This document shows positions 30,201 to 45,300 of a stretch of DNA of 64,000 nucleotides, one piece after another. The translations under genes and the position numbers were made by a program. The stretch is from Diplolepis rosae (taxonomy: Eukaryota > Arthropoda > Insecta > Hymenoptera > Diplolepididae). The stretch covers positions 1 through 64,000 of the forward strand of contig JAPYXD010000719.1 of assembly GCA_030998225.1 (NCBI GenBank). Direction: 5' to 3'. The first letter of the stretch is position 1, and every line of letters begins with the position of its first letter. A model generated the notes under the pieces. The model saw nothing but the letters and a program-made list of their open reading frames with translations, was not told the DNA's origin and did no database searches.

Positions 30201-33200
30201 GCCCTAATTTTCATTTCAAATAAACATCTAAACTGAAAAGTGAAATATACCGAAAAATTATTTGAAATGCTGTAAGCGGTGTTGGCTTGGTGCGTTTATC
30301 ACAGTAAGTCCCCGGAAAGGCAAGTATATTCGGAGGTTCGATTCCTCCTGACACATGCAAGATGCACGCTTTCAAATTTTTTTCGGTCTTAAAAATATTC
30401 TACCATCTATATTATTTATTTATCATATTTCACTGACTTAAAATAATTATACAAAACCGGAAAGGCCATCTACTTTCCTCAAATACTATAATACCGGTAA
30501 CATCGAAAATTATTAATTAATTATCTGGCCTAAAACCTCAACAACATCTTAAGAATATACAGAATTGGTAAATTTACCATCTAAGATTGTCGGTTCACGA
30601 AAGTGTTCGCAATCAGACCCAATAGAGGTCACTTAAAGCCCTAATTTTCATTTCAAATAAACATCTAAACTGAAAAGTGAAATATACCGAAAAATTATTT
30701 GAAATGCTGTAAGCGGTGTTGGCTTGGTGCGTTTATCACAGTAAGTCCCCGGAAAGGCAAGTATATTCGGAGGTTCGATTCCTCCTGACACATGCAAGAT
30801 GCACGCTTTCAAATTTTTTTCGGTCTTAAAAATATTCTACCATCTATATTATTTATTTATCATATTTCACTGACTTAAAATAATTATACAAAACCGGAAA
30901 GGCCATCTACTTTCCTCAAATACTATAATACCGGTAACATCGAAAATTATTAATTAATTATCTGGCCTAAAACCTCAACAACATCTTAAGAATATACAGA
31001 ATTGGTAAATTTACCATCTAAGATTGTCGGTTCACGAAAGTGTTCGCAATCAGACCCAATAGAGGTCACTTAAAGCCCTAATTTTCATTTCAAATAAACA
31101 TCTAAACTGAAAAGTGAAATATACCGAAAAATTATTTGAAATGCTGTAAGCGGTGTTGGCTTGGTGCGTTTATCACAGTAAGTCCCCGGAAAGGCAAGTA
31201 TATTCGGAGGTTCGATTCCTCCTGACACATGCAAGATGCACGCTTTCAAATTTTTTTCGGTCTTAAAAATATTCTACCATCTATATTATTTATTTATCAT
31301 ATTTCACTGACTTAAAATAATTATACAAAACCGGAAAGGCCATCTACTTTCCTCAAATACTATAATACCGGTAACATCGAAAATTATTAATTAATTATCT
31401 GGCCTAAAACCTCAACAACATCTTAAGAATATACAGAATTGGTAAATTTACCATCTAAGATTGTCGGTTCACGAAAGTGTTCGCAATCAGACCCAATAGA
31501 GGTCACTTAAAGCCCTAATTTTCATTTCAAATAAACATCTAAACTGAAAAGTGAAATATACCGAAAAATTATTTGAAATGCTGTAAGCGGTGTTGGCTTG
31601 GTGCGTTTATCACAGTAAGTCCCCGGAAAGGCAAGTATATTCGGAGGTTCGATTCCTCCTGACACATGCAAGATGCACGCTTTCAAATTTTTTTCGGTCT
31701 TAAAAATATTCTACCATCTATATTATTTATTTATCATATTTCACTGACTTAAAATAATTATACAAAACCGGAAAGGCCATCTACTTTCCTCAAATACTAT
31801 AATACCGGTAACATCGAAAATTATTAATTAATTATCTGGCCTAAAACCTCAACAACATCTTAAGAATATACAGAATTGGTAAATTTACCATCTAAGATTG
31901 TCGGTTCACGAAAGTGTTCGCAATCAGACCCAATAGAGGTCACTTAAAGCCCTAATTTTCATTTCAAATAAACATCTAAACTGAAAAGTGAAATATACCG
32001 AAAAATTATTTGAAATGCTGTAAGCGGTGTTGGCTTGGTGCGTTTATCACAGTAAGTCCCCGGAAAGGCAAGTATATTCGGAGGTTCGATTCCTCCTGAC
32101 ACATGCAAGATGCACGCTTTCAAATTTTTTTCGGTCTTAAAAATATTCTACCATCTATATTATTTATTTATCATATTTCACTGACTTAAAATAATTATAC
32201 AAAACCGGAAAGGCCATCTACTTTCCTCAAATACTATAATACCGGTAACATCGAAAATTATTAATTAATTATCTGGCCTAAAACCTCAACAACATCTTAA
32301 GAATATACAGAATTGGTAAATTTACCATCTAAGATTGTCGGTTCACGAAAGTGTTCGCAATCAGACCCAATAGAGGTCACTTAAAGCCCTAATTTTCATT
32401 TCAAATAAACATCTAAACTGAAAAGTGAAATATACCGAAAAATTATTTGAAATGCTGTAAGCGGTGTTGGCTTGGTGCGTTTATCACAGTAAGTCCCCGG
32501 AAAGGCAAGTATATTCGGAGGTTCGATTCCTCCTGACACATGCAAGATGCACGCTTTCAAATTTTTTTCGGTCTTAAAAATATTCTACCATCTATATTAT
32601 TTATTTATCATATTTCACTGACTTAAAATAATTATACAAAACCGGAAAGGCCATCTACTTTCCTCAAATACTATAATACCGGTAACATCGAAAATTATTA
32701 ATTAATTATCTGGCCTAAAACCTCAACAACATCTTAAGAATATACAGAATTGGTAAATTTACCATCTAAGATTGTCGGTTCACGAAAGTGTTCGCAATCA
32801 GACCCAATAGAGGTCACTTAAAGCCCTAATTTTCATTTCAAATAAACATCTAAACTGAAAAGTGAAATATACCGAAAAATTATTTGAAATGCTGTAAGCG
32901 GTGTTGGCTTGGTGCGTTTATCACAGTAAGTCCCCGGAAAGGCAAGTATATTCGGAGGTTCGATTCCTCCTGACACATGCAAGATGCACGCTTTCAAATT
33001 TTTTTCGGTCTTAAAAATATTCTACCATCTATATTATTTATTTATCATATTTCACTGACTTAAAATAATTATACAAAACCGGAAAGGCCATCTACTTTCC
33101 TCAAATACTATAATACCGGTAACATCGAAAATTATTAATTAATTATCTGGCCTAAAACCTCAACAACATCTTAAGAATATACAGAATTGGTAAATTTACC

Positions 33201-36200
33201 ATCTAAGATTGTCGGTTCACGAAAGTGTTCGCAATCAGACCCAATAGAGGTCACTTAAAGCCCTAATTTTCATTTCAAATAAACATCTAAACTGAAAAGT
33301 GAAATATACCGAAAAATTATTTGAAATGCTGTAAGCGGTGTTGGCTTGGTGCGTTTATCACAGTAAGTCCCCGGAAAGGCAAGTATATTCGGAGGTTCGA
33401 TTCCTCCTGACACATGCAAGATGCACGCTTTCAAATTTTTTTCGGTCTTAAAAATATTCTACCATCTATATTATTTATTTATCATATTTCACTGACTTAA
33501 AATAATTATACAAAACCGGAAAGGCCATCTACTTTCCTCAAATACTATAATACCGGTAACATCGAAAATTATTAATTAATTATCTGGCCTAAAACCTCAA
33601 CAACATCTTAAGAATATACAGAATTGGTAAATTTACCATCTAAGATTGTCGGTTCACGAAAGTGTTCGCAATCAGACCCAATAGAGGTCACTTAAAGCCC
33701 TAATTTTCATTTCAAATAAACATCTAAACTGAAAAGTGAAATATACCGAAAAATTATTTGAAATGCTGTAAGCGGTGTTGGCTTGGTGCGTTTATCACAG
33801 TAAGTCCCCGGAAAGGCAAGTATATTCGGAGGTTCGATTCCTCCTGACACATGCAAGATGCACGCTTTCAAATTTTTTTCGGTCTTAAAAATATTCTACC
33901 ATCTATATTATTTATTTATCATATTTCACTGACTTAAAATAATTATACAAAACCGGAAAGGCCATCTACTTTCCTCAAATACTATAATACCGGTAACATC
34001 GAAAATTATTAATTAATTATCTGGCCTAAAACCTCAACAACATCTTAAGAATATACAGAATTGGTAAATTTACCATCTAAGATTGTCGGTTCACGAAAGT
34101 GTTCGCAATCAGACCCAATAGAGGTCACTTAAAGCCCTAATTTTCATTTCAAATAAACATCTAAACTGAAAAGTGAAATATACCGAAAAATTATTTGAAA
34201 TGCTGTAAGCGGTGTTGGCTTGGTGCGTTTATCACAGTAAGTCCCCGGAAAGGCAAGTATATTCGGAGGTTCGATTCCTCCTGACACATGCAAGATGCAC
34301 GCTTTCAAATTTTTTTCGGTCTTAAAAATATTCTACCATCTATATTATTTATTTATCATATTTCACTGACTTAAAATAATTATACAAAACCGGAAAGGCC
34401 ATCTACTTTCCTCAAATACTATAATACCGGTAACATCGAAAATTATTAATTAATTATCTGGCCTAAAACCTCAACAACATCTTAAGAATATACAGAATTG
34501 GTAAATTTACCATCTAAGATTGTCGGTTCACGAAAGTGTTCGCAATCAGACCCAATAGAGGTCACTTAAAGCCCTAATTTTCATTTCAAATAAACATCTA
34601 AACTGAAAAGTGAAATATACCGAAAAATTATTTGAAATGCTGTAAGCGGTGTTGGCTTGGTGCGTTTATCACAGTAAGTCCCCGGAAAGGCAAGTATATT
34701 CGGAGGTTCGATTCCTCCTGACACATGCAAGATGCACGCTTTCAAATTTTTTTCGGTCTTAAAAATATTCTACCATCTATATTATTTATTTATCATATTT
34801 CACTGACTTAAAATAATTATACAAAACCGGAAAGGCCATCTACTTTCCTCAAATACTATAATACCGGTAACATCGAAAATTATTAATTAATTATCTGGCC
34901 TAAAACCTCAACAACATCTTAAGAATATACAGAATTGGTAAATTTACCATCTAAGATTGTCGGTTCACGAAAGTGTTCGCAATCAGACCCAATAGAGGTC
35001 ACTTAAAGCCCTAATTTTCATTTCAAATAAACATCTAAACTGAAAAGTGAAATATACCGAAAAATTATTTGAAATGCTGTAAGCGGTGTTGGCTTGGTGC
35101 GTTTATCACAGTAAGTCCCCGGAAAGGCAAGTATATTCGGAGGTTCGATTCCTCCTGACACATGCAAGATGCACGCTTTCAAATTTTTTTCGGTCTTAAA
35201 AATATTCTACCATCTATATTATTTATTTATCATATTTCACTGACTTAAAATAATTATACAAAACCGGAAAGGCCATCTACTTTCCTCAAATACTATAATA
35301 CCGGTAACATCGAAAATTATTAATTAATTATCTGGCCTAAAACCTCAACAACATCTTAAGAATATACAGAATTGGTAAATTTACCATCTAAGATTGTCGG
35401 TTCACGAAAGTGTTCGCAATCAGACCCAATAGAGGTCACTTAAAGCCCTAATTTTCATTTCAAATAAACATCTAAACTGAAAAGTGAAATATACCGAAAA
35501 ATTATTTGAAATGCTGTAAGCGGTGTTGGCTTGGTGCGTTTATCACAGTAAGTCCCCGGAAAGGCAAGTATATTCGGAGGTTCGATTCCTCCTGACACAT
35601 GCAAGATGCACGCTTTCAAATTTTTTTCGGTCTTAAAAATATTCTACCATCTATATTATTTATTTATCATATTTCACTGACTTAAAATAATTATACAAAA
35701 CCGGAAAGGCCATCTACTTTCCTCAAATACTATAATACCGGTAACATCGAAAATTATTAATTAATTATCTGGCCTAAAACCTCAACAACATCTTAAGAAT
35801 ATACAGAATTGGTAAATTTACCATCTAAGATTGTCGGTTCACGAAAGTGTTCGCAATCAGACCCAATAGAGGTCACTTAAAGCCCTAATTTTCATTTCAA
35901 ATAAACATCTAAACTGAAAAGTGAAATATACCGAAAAATTATTTGAAATGCTGTAAGCGGTGTTGGCTTGGTGCGTTTATCACAGTAAGTCCCCGGAAAG
36001 GCAAGTATATTCGGAGGTTCGATTCCTCCTGACACATGCAAGATGCACGCTTTCAAATTTTTTTCGGTCTTAAAAATATTCTACCATCTATATTATTTAT
36101 TTATCATATTTCACTGACTTAAAATAATTATACAAAACCGGAAAGGCCATCTACTTTCCTCAAATACTATAATACCGGTAACATCGAAAATTATTAATTA

Positions 36201-39200
36201 ATTATCTGGCCTAAAACCTCAACAACATCTTAAGAATATACAGAATTGGTAAATTTACCATCTAAGATTGTCGGTTCACGAAAGTGTTCGCAATCAGACC
36301 CAATAGAGGTCACTTAAAGCCCTAATTTTCATTTCAAATAAACATCTAAACTGAAAAGTGAAATATACCGAAAAATTATTTGAAATGCTGTAAGCGGTGT
36401 TGGCTTGGTGCGTTTATCACAGTAAGTCCCCGGAAAGGCAAGTATATTCGGAGGTTCGATTCCTCCTGACACATGCAAGATGCACGCTTTCAAATTTTTT
36501 TCGGTCTTAAAAATATTCTACCATCTATATTATTTATTTATCATATTTCACTGACTTAAAATAATTATACAAAACCGGAAAGGCCATCTACTTTCCTCAA
36601 ATACTATAATACCGGTAACATCGAAAATTATTAATTAATTATCTGGCCTAAAACCTCAACAACATCTTAAGAATATACAGAATTGGTAAATTTACCATCT
36701 AAGATTGTCGGTTCACGAAAGTGTTCGCAATCAGACCCAATAGAGGTCACTTAAAGCCCTAATTTTCATTTCAAATAAACATCTAAACTGAAAAGTGAAA
36801 TATACCGAAAAATTATTTGAAATGCTGTAAGCGGTGTTGGCTTGGTGCGTTTATCACAGTAAGTCCCCGGAAAGGCAAGTATATTCGGAGGTTCGATTCC
36901 TCCTGACACATGCAAGATGCACGCTTTCAAATTTTTTTCGGTCTTAAAAATATTCTACCATCTATATTATTTATTTATCATATTTCACTGACTTAAAATA
37001 ATTATACAAAACCGGAAAGGCCATCTACTTTCCTCAAATACTATAATACCGGTAACATCGAAAATTATTAATTAATTATCTGGCCTAAAACCTCAACAAC
37101 ATCTTAAGAATATACAGAATTGGTAAATTTACCATCTAAGATTGTCGGTTCACGAAAGTGTTCGCAATCAGACCCAATAGAGGTCACTTAAAGCCCTAAT
37201 TTTCATTTCAAATAAACATCTAAACTGAAAAGTGAAATATACCGAAAAATTATTTGAAATGCTGTAAGCGGTGTTGGCTTGGTGCGTTTATCACAGTAAG
37301 TCCCCGGAAAGGCAAGTATATTCGGAGGTTCGATTCCTCCTGACACATGCAAGATGCACGCTTTCAAATTTTTTTCGGTCTTAAAAATATTCTACCATCT
37401 ATATTATTTATTTATCATATTTCACTGACTTAAAATAATTATACAAAACCGGAAAGGCCATCTACTTTCCTCAAATACTATAATACCGGTAACATCGAAA
37501 ATTATTAATTAATTATCTGGCCTAAAACCTCAACAACATCTTAAGAATATACAGAATTGGTAAATTTACCATCTAAGATTGTCGGTTCACGAAAGTGTTC
37601 GCAATCAGACCCAATAGAGGTCACTTAAAGCCCTAATTTTCATTTCAAATAAACATCTAAACTGAAAAGTGAAATATACCGAAAAATTATTTGAAATGCT
37701 GTAAGCGGTGTTGGCTTGGTGCGTTTATCACAGTAAGTCCCCGGAAAGGCAAGTATATTCGGAGGTTCGATTCCTCCTGACACATGCAAGATGCACGCTT
37801 TCAAATTTTTTTCGGTCTTAAAAATATTCTACCATCTATATTATTTATTTATCATATTTCACTGACTTAAAATAATTATACAAAACCGGAAAGGCCATCT
37901 ACTTTCCTCAAATACTATAATACCGGTAACATCGAAAATTATTAATTAATTATCTGGCCTAAAACCTCAACAACATCTTAAGAATATACAGAATTGGTAA
38001 ATTTACCATCTAAGATTGTCGGTTCACGAAAGTGTTCGCAATCAGACCCAATAGAGGTCACTTAAAGCCCTAATTTTCATTTCAAATAAACATCTAAACT
38101 GAAAAGTGAAATATACCGAAAAATTATTTGAAATGCTGTAAGCGGTGTTGGCTTGGTGCGTTTATCACAGTAAGTCCCCGGAAAGGCAAGTATATTCGGA
38201 GGTTCGATTCCTCCTGACACATGCAAGATGCACGCTTTCAAATTTTTTTCGGTCTTAAAAATATTCTACCATCTATATTATTTATTTATCATATTTCACT
38301 GACTTAAAATAATTATACAAAACCGGAAAGGCCATCTACTTTCCTCAAATACTATAATACCGGTAACATCGAAAATTATTAATTAATTATCTGGCCTAAA
38401 ACCTCAACAACATCTTAAGAATATACAGAATTGGTAAATTTACCATCTAAGATTGTCGGTTCACGAAAGTGTTCGCAATCAGACCCAATAGAGGTCACTT
38501 AAAGCCCTAATTTTCATTTCAAATAAACATCTAAACTGAAAAGTGAAATATACCGAAAAATTATTTGAAATGCTGTAAGCGGTGTTGGCTTGGTGCGTTT
38601 ATCACAGTAAGTCCCCGGAAAGGCAAGTATATTCGGAGGTTCGATTCCTCCTGACACATGCAAGATGCACGCTTTCAAATTTTTTTCGGTCTTAAAAATA
38701 TTCTACCATCTATATTATTTATTTATCATATTTCACTGACTTAAAATAATTATACAAAACCGGAAAGGCCATCTACTTTCCTCAAATACTATAATACCGG
38801 TAACATCGAAAATTATTAATTAATTATCTGGCCTAAAACCTCAACAACATCTTAAGAATATACAGAATTGGTAAATTTACCATCTAAGATTGTCGGTTCA
38901 CGAAAGTGTTCGCAATCAGACCCAATAGAGGTCACTTAAAGCCCTAATTTTCATTTCAAATAAACATCTAAACTGAAAAGTGAAATATACCGAAAAATTA
39001 TTTGAAATGCTGTAAGCGGTGTTGGCTTGGTGCGTTTATCACAGTAAGTCCCCGGAAAGGCAAGTATATTCGGAGGTTCGATTCCTCCTGACACATGCAA
39101 GATGCACGCTTTCAAATTTTTTTCGGTCTTAAAAATATTCTACCATCTATATTATTTATTTATCATATTTCACTGACTTAAAATAATTATACAAAACCGG

Positions 39201-41952
39201 AAAGGCCATCTACTTTCCTCAAATACTATAATACCGGTAACATCGAAAATTATTAATTAATTATCTGGCCTAAAACCTCAACAACATCTTAAGAATATAC
39301 AGAATTGGTAAATTTACCATCTAAGATTGTCGGTTCACGAAAGTGTTCGCAATCAGACCCAATAGAGGTCACTTAAAGCCCTAATTTTCATTTCAAATAA
39401 ACATCTAAACTGAAAAGTGAAATATACCGAAAAATTATTTGAAATGCTGTAAGCGGTGTTGGCTTGGTGCGTTTATCACAGTAAGTCCCCGGAAAGGCAA
39501 GTATATTCGGAGGTTCGATTCCTCCTGACACATGCAAGATGCACGCTTTCAAATTTTTTTCGGTCTTAAAAATATTCTACCATCTATATTATTTATTTAT
39601 CATATTTCACTGACTTAAAATAATTATACAAAACCGGAAAGGCCATCTACTTTCCTCAAATACTATAATACCGGTAACATCGAAAATTATTAATTAATTA
39701 TCTGGCCTAAAACCTCAACAACATCTTAAGAATATACAGAATTGGTAAATTTACCATCTAAGATTGTCGGTTCACGAAAGTGTTCGCAATCAGACCCAAT
39801 AGAGGTCACTTAAAGCCCTAATTTTCATTTCAAATAAACATCTAAACTGAAAAGTGAAATATACCGAAAAATTATTTGAAATGCTGTAAGCGGTGTTGGC
39901 TTGGTGCGTTTATCACAGTAAGTCCCCGGAAAGGCAAGTATATTCGGAGGTTCGATTCCTCCTGACACATGCAAGATGCACGCTTTCAAATTTTTTTCGG
40001 TCTTAAAAATATTCTACCATCTATATTATTTATTTATCATATTTCACTGACTTAAAATAATTATACAAAACCGGAAAGGCCATCTACTTTCCTCAAATAC
40101 TATAATACCGGTAACATCGAAAATTATTAATTAATTATCTGGCCTAAAACCTCAACAACATCTTAAGAATATACAGAATTGGTAAATTTACCATCTAAGA
40201 TTGTCGGTTCACGAAAGTGTTCGCAATCAGACCCAATAGAGGTCACTTAAAGCCCTAATTTTCATTTCAAATAAACATCTAAACTGAAAAGTGAAATATA
40301 CCGAAAAATTATTTGAAATGCTGTAAGCGGTGTTGGCTTGGTGCGTTTATCACAGTAAGTCCCCGGAAAGGCAAGTATATTCGGAGGTTCGATTCCTCCT
40401 GACACATGCAAGATGCACGCTTTCAAATTTTTTTCGGTCTTAAAAATATTCTACCATCTATATTATTTATTTATCATATTTCACTGACTTAAAATAATTA
40501 TACAAAACCGGAAAGGCCATCTACTTTCCTCAAATACTATAATACCGGTAACATCGAAAATTATTAATTAATTATCTGGCCTAAAACCTCAACAACATCT
40601 TAAGAATATACAGAATTGGTAAATTTACCATCTAAGATTGTCGGTTCACGAAAGTGTTCGCAATCAGACCCAATAGAGGTCACTTAAAGCCCTAATTTTC
40701 ATTTCAAATAAACATCTAAACTGAAAAGTGAAATATACCGAAAAATTATTTGAAATGCTGTAAGCGGTGTTGGCTTGGTGCGTTTATCACAGTAAGTCCC
40801 CGGAAAGGCAAGTATATTCGGAGGTTCGATTCCTCCTGACACATGCAAGATGCACGCTTTCAAATTTTTTTCGGTCTTAAAAATATTCTACCATCTATAT
40901 TATTTATTTATCATATTTCACTGACTTAAAATAATTATACAAAACCGGAAAGGCCATCTACTTTCCTCAAATACTATAATACCGGTAACATCGAAAATTA
41001 TTAATTAATTATCTGGCCTAAAACCTCAACAACATCTTAAGAATATACAGAATTGGTAAATTTACCATCTAAGATTGTCGGTTCACGAAAGTGTTCGCAA
41101 TCAGACCCAATAGAGGTCACTTAAAGCCCTAATTTTCATTTCAAATAAACATCTAAACTGAAAAGTGAAATATACCGAAAAATTATTTGAAATGCTGTAA
41201 GCGGTGTTGGCTTGGTGCGTTTATCACAGTAAGTCCCCGGAAAGGCAAGTATATTCGGAGGTTCGATTCCTCCTGACACATGCAAGATGCACGCTTTCAA
41301 ATTTTTTTCGGTCTTAAAAATATTCTACCATCTATATTATTTATTTATCATATTTCACTGACTTAAAATAATTATACAAAACCGGAAAGGCCATCTACTT
41401 TCCTCAAATACTATAATACCGGTAACATCGAAAATTATTAATTAATTATCTGGCCTAAAACCTCAACAACATCTTAAGAATATACAGAATTGGTAAATTT
41501 ACCATCTAAGATTGTCGGTTCACGAAAGTGTTCGCAATCAGACCCAATAGAGGTCACTTAAAGCCCTAATTTTCATTTCAAATAAACATCTAAACTGAAA
41601 AGTGAAATATACCGAAAAATTATTTGAAATGCTGTAAGCGGTGTTGGCTTGGTGCGTTTATCACAGTAAGTCCCCGGAAAGGCAAGTATATTCGGAGGTT
41701 CGATTCCTCCTGACACATGCAAGATGCACGCTTTCAAATTTTTTTCGGTCTTAAAAATATTCTACCATCTATATTATTTATTTATCATATTTCACTGACT
41801 TAAAATAATTATACAAAACCGGAAAGGCCATCTACTTTCCTCAAATACTATAATACCGGTAACATCGAAAATTATTAATTAATTATCTGGCCTAAAACCT
41901 CAACAACATCTTAAGAATATACAGAATTGGTAAATTTACCATCTAAGATTGT

Positions 41953-42344
41953 CGGTTCACGAAAGTGTTCGCAATCAGACCCAATAGAGGTCACTTAAAG
42001 CCCTAATTTTCATTTCAAATAAACATCTAAACTGAAAAGTGAAATATACCGAAAAATTATTTGAAATGCTGTAAGCGGTGTTGGCTTGGTGCGTTTATCA
42101 CAGTAAGTCCCCGGAAAGGCAAGTATATTCGGAGGTTCGATTCCTCCTGACACATGCAAGATGCACGATTTATTTATCATATTTCACTGACTTAAAATAA
42201 TTATACAAAACCGGAAAGGCCATCTACTTTCCTCAAATACTATAATACCGGTAACATCGAAAATTATTAATTAATTATCTGGCCTAAAACCTCAACAACA
42301 TCTTAAGAATATACAGAATTGGTAAATTTACCATCTAAGATTGT
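41953..42344. repeat. Variant satellite unit 97 with 45-bp deletion
   Basis: This unit is 392 bp long. Sequence is identical to the other units up to GATGCACG at 42167 and resumes at ATTTATTTATC, so unit positions 216-260 are missing. The loss takes the T7 terminator-like tract and the following AT-rich stretch but leaves the A-box, the B box and the T-arm hairpin. A transcript from this unit would be expected to run on to a later T tract. No other unit shares the deletion, so it arose after, or did not take part in, the last amplification. Confidence 0.95.
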
Positions 42345-45300
42345 CGGTTCACGAAAGTGTTCGCAATCAGACCCAATAGAGGTCACTTAAAGCCCTAATT
42401 TTCATTTCAAATAAACATCTAAACTGAAAAGTGAAATATACCGAAAAATTATTTGAAATGCTGTAAGCGGTGTTGGCTTGGTGCGTTTATCACAGTAAGT
42501 CCCCGGAAAGGCAAGTATATTCGGAGGTTCGATTCCTCCTGACACATGCAAGATGCACGCTTTCAAATTTTTTTCGGTCTTAAAAATATTCTACCATCTA
42601 TATTATTTATTTATCATATTTCACTGACTTAAAATAATTATACAAAACCGGAAAGGCCATCTACTTTCCTCAAATACTATAATACCGGTAACATCGAAAA
42701 TTATTAATTAATTATCTGGCCTAAAACCTCAACAACATCTTAAGAATATACAGAATTGGTAAATTTACCATCTAAGATTGTCGGTTCACGAAAGTGTTCG
42801 CAATCAGACCCAATAGAGGTCACTTAAAGCCCTAATTTTCATTTCAAATAAACATCTAAACTGAAAAGTGAAATATACCGAAAAATTATTTGAAATGCTG
42901 TAAGCGGTGTTGGCTTGGTGCGTTTATCACAGTAAGTCCCCGGAAAGGCAAGTATATTCGGAGGTTCGATTCCTCCTGACACATGCAAGATGCACGCTTT
43001 CAAATTTTTTTCGGTCTTAAAAATATTCTACCATCTATATTATTTATTTATCATATTTCACTGACTTAAAATAATTATACAAAACCGGAAAGGCCATCTA
43101 CTTTCCTCAAATACTATAATACCGGTAACATCGAAAATTATTAATTAATTATCTGGCCTAAAACCTCAACAACATCTTAAGAATATACAGAATTGGTAAA
43201 TTTACCATCTAAGATTGTCGGTTCACGAAAGTGTTCGCAATCAGACCCAATAGAGGTCACTTAAAGCCCTAATTTTCATTTCAAATAAACATCTAAACTG
43301 AAAAGTGAAATATACCGAAAAATTATTTGAAATGCTGTAAGCGGTGTTGGCTTGGTGCGTTTATCACAGTAAGTCCCCGGAAAGGCAAGTATATTCGGAG
43401 GTTCGATTCCTCCTGACACATGCAAGATGCACGCTTTCAAATTTTTTTCGGTCTTAAAAATATTCTACCATCTATATTATTTATTTATCATATTTCACTG
43501 ACTTAAAATAATTATACAAAACCGGAAAGGCCATCTACTTTCCTCAAATACTATAATACCGGTAACATCGAAAATTATTAATTAATTATCTGGCCTAAAA
43601 CCTCAACAACATCTTAAGAATATACAGAATTGGTAAATTTACCATCTAAGATTGTCGGTTCACGAAAGTGTTCGCAATCAGACCCAATAGAGGTCACTTA
43701 AAGCCCTAATTTTCATTTCAAATAAACATCTAAACTGAAAAGTGAAATATACCGAAAAATTATTTGAAATGCTGTAAGCGGTGTTGGCTTGGTGCGTTTA
43801 TCACAGTAAGTCCCCGGAAAGGCAAGTATATTCGGAGGTTCGATTCCTCCTGACACATGCAAGATGCACGCTTTCAAATTTTTTTCGGTCTTAAAAATAT
43901 TCTACCATCTATATTATTTATTTATCATATTTCACTGACTTAAAATAATTATACAAAACCGGAAAGGCCATCTACTTTCCTCAAATACTATAATACCGGT
44001 AACATCGAAAATTATTAATTAATTATCTGGCCTAAAACCTCAACAACATCTTAAGAATATACAGAATTGGTAAATTTACCATCTAAGATTGTCGGTTCAC
44101 GAAAGTGTTCGCAATCAGACCCAATAGAGGTCACTTAAAGCCCTAATTTTCATTTCAAATAAACATCTAAACTGAAAAGTGAAATATACCGAAAAATTAT
44201 TTGAAATGCTGTAAGCGGTGTTGGCTTGGTGCGTTTATCACAGTAAGTCCCCGGAAAGGCAAGTATATTCGGAGGTTCGATTCCTCCTGACACATGCAAG
44301 ATGCACGCTTTCAAATTTTTTTCGGTCTTAAAAATATTCTACCATCTATATTATTTATTTATCATATTTCACTGACTTAAAATAATTATACAAAACCGGA
44401 AAGGCCATCTACTTTCCTCAAATACTATAATACCGGTAACATCGAAAATTATTAATTAATTATCTGGCCTAAAACCTCAACAACATCTTAAGAATATACA
44501 GAATTGGTAAATTTACCATCTAAGATTGTCGGTTCACGAAAGTGTTCGCAATCAGACCCAATAGAGGTCACTTAAAGCCCTAATTTTCATTTCAAATAAA
44601 CATCTAAACTGAAAAGTGAAATATACCGAAAAATTATTTGAAATGCTGTAAGCGGTGTTGGCTTGGTGCGTTTATCACAGTAAGTCCCCGGAAAGGCAAG
44701 TATATTCGGAGGTTCGATTCCTCCTGACACATGCAAGATGCACGCTTTCAAATTTTTTTCGGTCTTAAAAATATTCTACCATCTATATTATTTATTTATC
44801 ATATTTCACTGACTTAAAATAATTATACAAAACCGGAAAGGCCATCTACTTTCCTCAAATACTATAATACCGGTAACATCGAAAATTATTAATTAATTAT
44901 CTGGCCTAAAACCTCAACAACATCTTAAGAATATACAGAATTGGTAAATTTACCATCTAAGATTGTCGGTTCACGAAAGTGTTCGCAATCAGACCCAATA
45001 GAGGTCACTTAAAGCCCTAATTTTCATTTCAAATAAACATCTAAACTGAAAAGTGAAATATACCGAAAAATTATTTGAAATGCTGTAAGCGGTGTTGGCT
45101 TGGTGCGTTTATCACAGTAAGTCCCCGGAAAGGCAAGTATATTCGGAGGTTCGATTCCTCCTGACACATGCAAGATGCACGCTTTCAAATTTTTTTCGGT
45201 CTTAAAAATATTCTACCATCTATATTATTTATTTATCATATTTCACTGACTTAAAATAATTATACAAAACCGGAAAGGCCATCTACTTTCCTCAAATACT

